A DNA stretch of 7,859 nucleotides from Deltaproteobacteria bacterium. Lineage in GTDB: Bacteria > Desulfobacterota > Syntrophia > Syntrophales > UBA5619. Positions 5,679 through 7,859 of this stretch are shown piece by piece. Numbering within the stretch: position 1 is the first letter of the stretch; the number at the start of each line of letters is the position of its first letter. The notes below the pieces were generated by a model that searched no databases, was not told where the DNA came from, and was given only the letters and a program-made list of their open reading frames with translations. Where the stretch lies: assembly GCA_026388345.1 (NCBI GenBank), contig JAPLJY010000241.1:1-7859 (forward strand), read 5' to 3'. Both the position numbers and the translations under genes were made by a program.

Positions 5679-6224
5679 ATGGTGGAAGAGATAACCGAAG
5701 AACGACTTCTGAAGAAAATCCGGATGGTGAAACTCCTGATCCTCGACGTGGATGGGGTGCTGACCGACGGACGGATCGTCATTGACGATGCAGGGCTGGA
5801 GAGCAAACAGTTCGATGTCAGGGACGGTCATGGTTTGAAAATTCTCATGAGATTCGGGATAGACGTTGTGCTGCTGACAGGAAGACGATCCCGGGTGGTC
5901 GAACACCGCGCCGCCGATCTGGGGATCACCGAGGTTCATCAGGGGATCTTTAACAAGGCGGAGGCCTTTGCCGAAATCCTGAAGCGGCGGGATATGATCC
6001 CGGAAGAGACGGCCTGTGTCGGCGATGACGTGGTCGACATCCCTCTCCTCAGGCGGGCGGGGTTTTCCGTCGCTGTAGCCGACGCGGTCCCGGAGGCCCG
6101 GAAGATTGCCGATTACGTGACGCAACATGGGGGAGGACGGGGGGCCGTTCGGGAGGTGTGCGAGGTGATTCTGAAGGCGCAGAACCGGTGGGCGGATGTG
6201 GCCGCGCGGTATGAATTTGCGTGA
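5679..6224 (+). CDS. kdsC: 3-deoxy-D-manno-octulosonate 8-phosphate phosphatase
   Basis: A HAD-superfamily phosphatase that removes phosphate from KDO 8-phosphate to release KDO. 181 residues from the chosen ATG, close to the 188 of E. coli KdsC. HAD motif I is LDVDGVLTDG with nucleophile Asp23 and Asp25, motif II Thr67 (LLTGRRS), motif III Lys93 (FNKAEAF), and motif IV GDDVVD with Asp116, Asp117 and Asp120. The C-terminal GGGRGAVREV block (151-160) is typical of KdsC. There is no cap domain, as expected for this tetrameric C0 type. ATG 5679 is preceded by GAGGG. An in-frame ATG at 5649 overlaps the kdsA stop as TGATG and would give 191 residues; I prefer 5679 on length and family start, but coupling to kdsA is likely either way. 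Confidence 0.93.
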   Translation: MVEEITEERLLKKIRMVKLLILDVDGVLTDGRIVIDDAGLESKQFDVRDGHGLKILMRFGIDVVLLTGRRSRVVEHRAADLGITEVHQGIFNKAEAFAEILKRRDMIPEETACVGDDVVDIPLLRRAGFSVAVADAVPEARKIADYVTQHGGGRGAVREVCEVILKAQNRWADVAARYEFA

Positions 6225-6227
6225 AAT

Positions 6228-6256
6228 GGGGGACACGATGCGGCATCGTGTTCCCC
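6228..6256 (+). other. Strong hairpin after kdsC
   Basis: Arm GGGGGACACGATG (6228-6240), loop CGG, arm CATCGTGTTCCCC (6244-6256): 13 pairs including one G-U, starting three bases after the kdsC stop. No T-run follows, so it is not a standard intrinsic terminator. It may stabilise the upstream mRNA or attenuate. The same CCCC can instead pair rightwards (TCCCC at 6252-6256 with GGGGA at 6259-6263), so two folds compete. Confidence 0.7.
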
Positions 6257-6276
6257 TCGGGGATCGACGTTTCACC

Positions 6277-6305
6277 TTTACATCCGCAGGCCCGGGTGGT
6301 ATAAA
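6277..6305 (+). promoter_or_regulatory. Sigma-70 promoter for lptC-lptA-lptB
   Basis: TTTACA at 6277-6282 and TATAAA at 6300-6305 are separated by exactly 17 bases, each one mismatch from consensus. Predicted start is near 6312, about 55 bases before the lptC ATG. Together with the hairpin just upstream this makes the lpt genes a likely separate transcription unit. In E. coli the lpt genes also carry internal promoters. Confidence 0.65.
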
Positions 6306-6366
6306 ATTTCCGACAGGGTGCGGTGCTTAATGACCGCCGAATGGTCAGCAGCAAACCCGGGCAGAG

Positions 6367-6924
6367 ATGATGAAGACAAAAAGAAAAACGGTGCTCGTCG
6401 TTGCAATCCTGACGGTGATCCTGTCCGTAGCGGCGATCCTCGCAATCGGCCTCCTCAGGTCGCCGGAGAAGGCGCTGCTCAAGATCATGTCGGATCGGGT
6501 CGATCTGCAGGTCAAGAATGTCCATTATACCGAGGTCGGGGATTCCGGCATGACGTGGGAGATCAGGGCGGATACGGCCCGGTATCGGAAGAAGGAAAAC
6601 CTGGCGCTCTTCGATCAGGTGACAGTCCGACTGGTGATGAAAGACAGTCGGGTCTTCGTGATGACCGGCGACCGGGGGCGGTTCAATACCCAGTCCCGCG
6701 ATATGGAAATCGAAGGGAATGTCGGTATTGTTTCGGAAAATGGCGACCGCTTTGCGACGGACCGCCTTCTATACCGGGATGCCGGAAAGCAGATCGAAAC
6801 GGACCGGCCCGTGGTTATGGAAAACGGGAGTGTCCGGATCAGCGGTGTGGGAATGATCTTTTTGCTGGATGAGAAAAAGGTCACGCTGCTGTCGCAGGTT
6901 CGGGCAAACTCCGTAGGGAAATGA
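6367..6924 (+). CDS. lptC: LPS export protein LptC
   Basis: A bitopic inner-membrane protein that takes LPS from the LptB2FG transporter and passes it to LptA in the periplasm. 185 residues, close to the 191 of E. coli. A short basic N-terminus (KTKRK) is followed by a single membrane helix at about 8-30. The periplasmic beta-jellyroll region shows the family pattern: VKNVHYTE and W.IRADTARY around 49-73, then repeating short strands with D/G turns such as MEIEGNVGIVSENGDRFATD, and a final GVGM block. Sequence conservation in LptC is low, so the assignment leans partly on lptA and lptB following directly. Upstream GGGCAGAG is a modest ribosome site; the second codon is also ATG and either may be used. 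Confidence 0.88.
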   Translation: MMKTKRKTVLVVAILTVILSVAAILAIGLLRSPEKALLKIMSDRVDLQVKNVHYTEVGDSGMTWEIRADTARYRKKENLALFDQVTVRLVMKDSRVFVMTGDRGRFNTQSRDMEIEGNVGIVSENGDRFATDRLLYRDAGKQIETDRPVVMENGSVRISGVGMIFLLDEKKVTLLSQVRANSVGK

Positions 6925-6937
6925 GAGGGAAAATCAG

Positions 6938-7498
6938 ATGTCGGAAAGGTTCCTCAGGATTATCATCTTCACGGGCGTTCTGATAGCGGTCCTGTATCAG
7001 CCGGGGGGCGCACTGGGTGAAACGAAGCAGAAACCCCGGATCGATAAAAGTCAGCCGATTCAGATCGTTTCCGACCGTCTGGAGGCGTACAACGAAAAAC
7101 GGATGGTCGTCTTTTCCGGGAATGCTGTGGCCACGCAAGGTGCGCGGACGATCCGGGCGGATCGTCTGACGCTCTACTACAAGGAAAACAGAAAAACAGC
7201 CGGCCGGTCGACCGTGGAGGTCGAAGGGGCAGGGGATCTGGAAAGGATGGAGGCGAAGGGGAACGTGACGATTACCGAGGGCGAACGGGTCGCGACCGGA
7301 GAAGATGCCGTCTTCGAACAGGATATCCAGAAGATCACGATGACCGGCGGTGCGGTTCTGCGCGAAGGCGCCAATATCGTCCGGGGTGACCGGATCGTCG
7401 TATTTCTGGATGAGAACCGAGGGGTGGTGGAGAGCCTGGAGAACCGGCGTGTGACGGCCATAATCTATCCCAAAGAGAACGAGGAGAAAAAAAAGTGA
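6938..7498 (+). CDS. lptA: LPS transport periplasmic protein LptA
   Basis: The periplasmic bridge protein of the OstA/LptA family that polymerises between LptC and the outer-membrane LptD. 186 residues, as usual. A signal peptide covers about 1-27 (hydrophobic 6-20, probable cut after ALG at 25-27). The mature part is the OstA-like beta-jellyroll, with its recognisable repeats: IQIVSDRLEAYNEKRMVVFSG, NAVATQG, IRADRLTLYY, KGNVTITEGERVATGEDAVF and MTGGAVLREG..IVRGDRIVVFL. The C-terminus is Lys/Glu-rich. A good Shine-Dalgarno AGAGGG stands eight bases before the ATG. The gene begins 13 bases after lptC and precedes lptB by 37 bases. Confidence 0.92.
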   Translation: MSERFLRIIIFTGVLIAVLYQPGGALGETKQKPRIDKSQPIQIVSDRLEAYNEKRMVVFSGNAVATQGARTIRADRLTLYYKENRKTAGRSTVEVEGAGDLERMEAKGNVTITEGERVATGEDAVFEQDIQKITMTGGAVLREGANIVRGDRIVVFLDENRGVVESLENRRVTAIIYPKENEEKKK

Positions 7499-7535
7499 CG
7501 GCCGCCTTTTTCGCCGGATATCATAGGATCTCTTC

Positions 7536-7859
7536 ATGGGAAAACTGACGGCAACGGATCTGATCAAGATCTACGGCGGGAGAAGGGTGATCGACCGGAT
7601 TCATCTGGAGATCAATCCCGGCGAGGTGGTCGGCCTCCTGGGGCCCAACGGCGCCGGAAAGACGACCACCTTCTACATGATCGTCGGGCTGATCAAGCCG
7701 GATGGGGGGGCGATTTTTCTCGACGGCGAGGATCTGAGCCGTTGTCCGATGTATGTCCGGGCGCGGAAAGGGCTGAATTACCTGCCGCAGGAGCCGTCCG
7801 TTTTCCGGAAGCTGACGGTGCGGGAGAACATCCTGGCGATCCTCGAAACGCTTCCCATC
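7536..7859 (+). CDS. lptB: LPS export ABC transporter ATP-binding protein LptB (partial, 3' end off the window)
   Basis: The cytoplasmic ATPase that powers LPS extraction from the inner membrane as the LptB2FG complex. The first 108 residues are present. The Walker A motif GPNGAGKT is at 36-43 with [15 protein letters not shown] following, typical of LptB, and the Q-loop Gln85 lies in [19 protein letters not shown] (81-99), a hallmark of LptB against other ABC ATPases. Signature, Walker B and H-loop lie beyond the right edge. An AGGA ribosome site is seven bases before the ATG. In this type of cluster rpoN often follows lptB, which would be notable given the sigma-54-like promoters in this window. 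Confidence 0.94.
   Translation, partial: MGKLTATDLIKIYGGRRVIDRIHLEINPGEVVGLLGPNGAGKTTTFYMIVGLIKPDGGAIFLDGEDLSRCPMYVRARKGLNYLPQEPSVFRKLTVRENILAILETLPI

Noticed and set aside
7483..7498. Run of A at the end of lptA as a programmed frameshift site
   Set aside because: It encodes a plausible Lys-rich tail ending in TGA, and lptB has its own ribosome site and start. No fusion frame is suggested.

Overview
The window reads as ordinary chromosome of a Gram-negative, GC-rich bacterium. The best guess is an anaerobic deltaproteobacterium-type lineage (Desulfobacterota, Syntrophales-like). The guess rests on the envelope gene order kdsA-kdsC-lptC-lptA-lptB behind a XerD-type recombinase, and on a divergent DRTGG/ATPase gene set of the kind I recall next to hydrogenase and electron-transfer genes in anaerobes. 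Taxonomy is inferred from gene content only; no rRNA or other marker is present.

Left part (1-1210, minus strand): three small genes are read leftwards off the window edge. They are two tandem paralogous DRTGG-domain proteins (124 residues each, about half identical) and an overlapping GHKL-type ATPase resembling anti-sigma-factor kinases, cut by the left boundary. They look like one signalling or regulatory operon.

Divergent gap (1211-1815): about 600 bases with no convincing gene, but clear regulatory structure. On the minus strand there is a good sigma-54 (-24/-12) promoter candidate at 1347-1362. About 185 and 254 bp upstream of its predicted start lie two 15-bp GTGC-N7-GCAC dyads, nested in a 16-bp inverted repeat. 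A second sigma-54-like element lies at 1593-1608. This layout suggests enhancer-dependent control of the DRTGG/ATPase operon. A separate 15-bp palindrome sits 82 bp before xerD.

Right part (1816-7859, plus strand): xerD (chromosome dimer resolution) is followed by a 668-residue membrane-anchored protein with about 13 regularly spaced TPR units. Then come kdsA (KDO-8-phosphate synthase, metal-dependent type by its Cys/His/Glu/Asp ligands), kdsC (KDO-8-phosphate phosphatase), lptC, lptA and the start of lptB (LPS export). KdsA and KdsC make the KDO sugar of the LPS inner core, and LptB/C/A drive and bridge LPS transport to the outer membrane. The isomerase gene kdsD, often found between kdsA and kdsC in related clusters, is absent here. 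A 13-bp hairpin and a near-consensus sigma-70 promoter lie between kdsC and lptC, so the lpt genes probably have their own promoter.

No mobile element, CRISPR array, tRNA or rRNA was seen. The least ordinary parts are the gap with its sigma-54/dyad architecture, the DRTGG-DRTGG-ATPase module, and the TPR protein beside the LPS genes.
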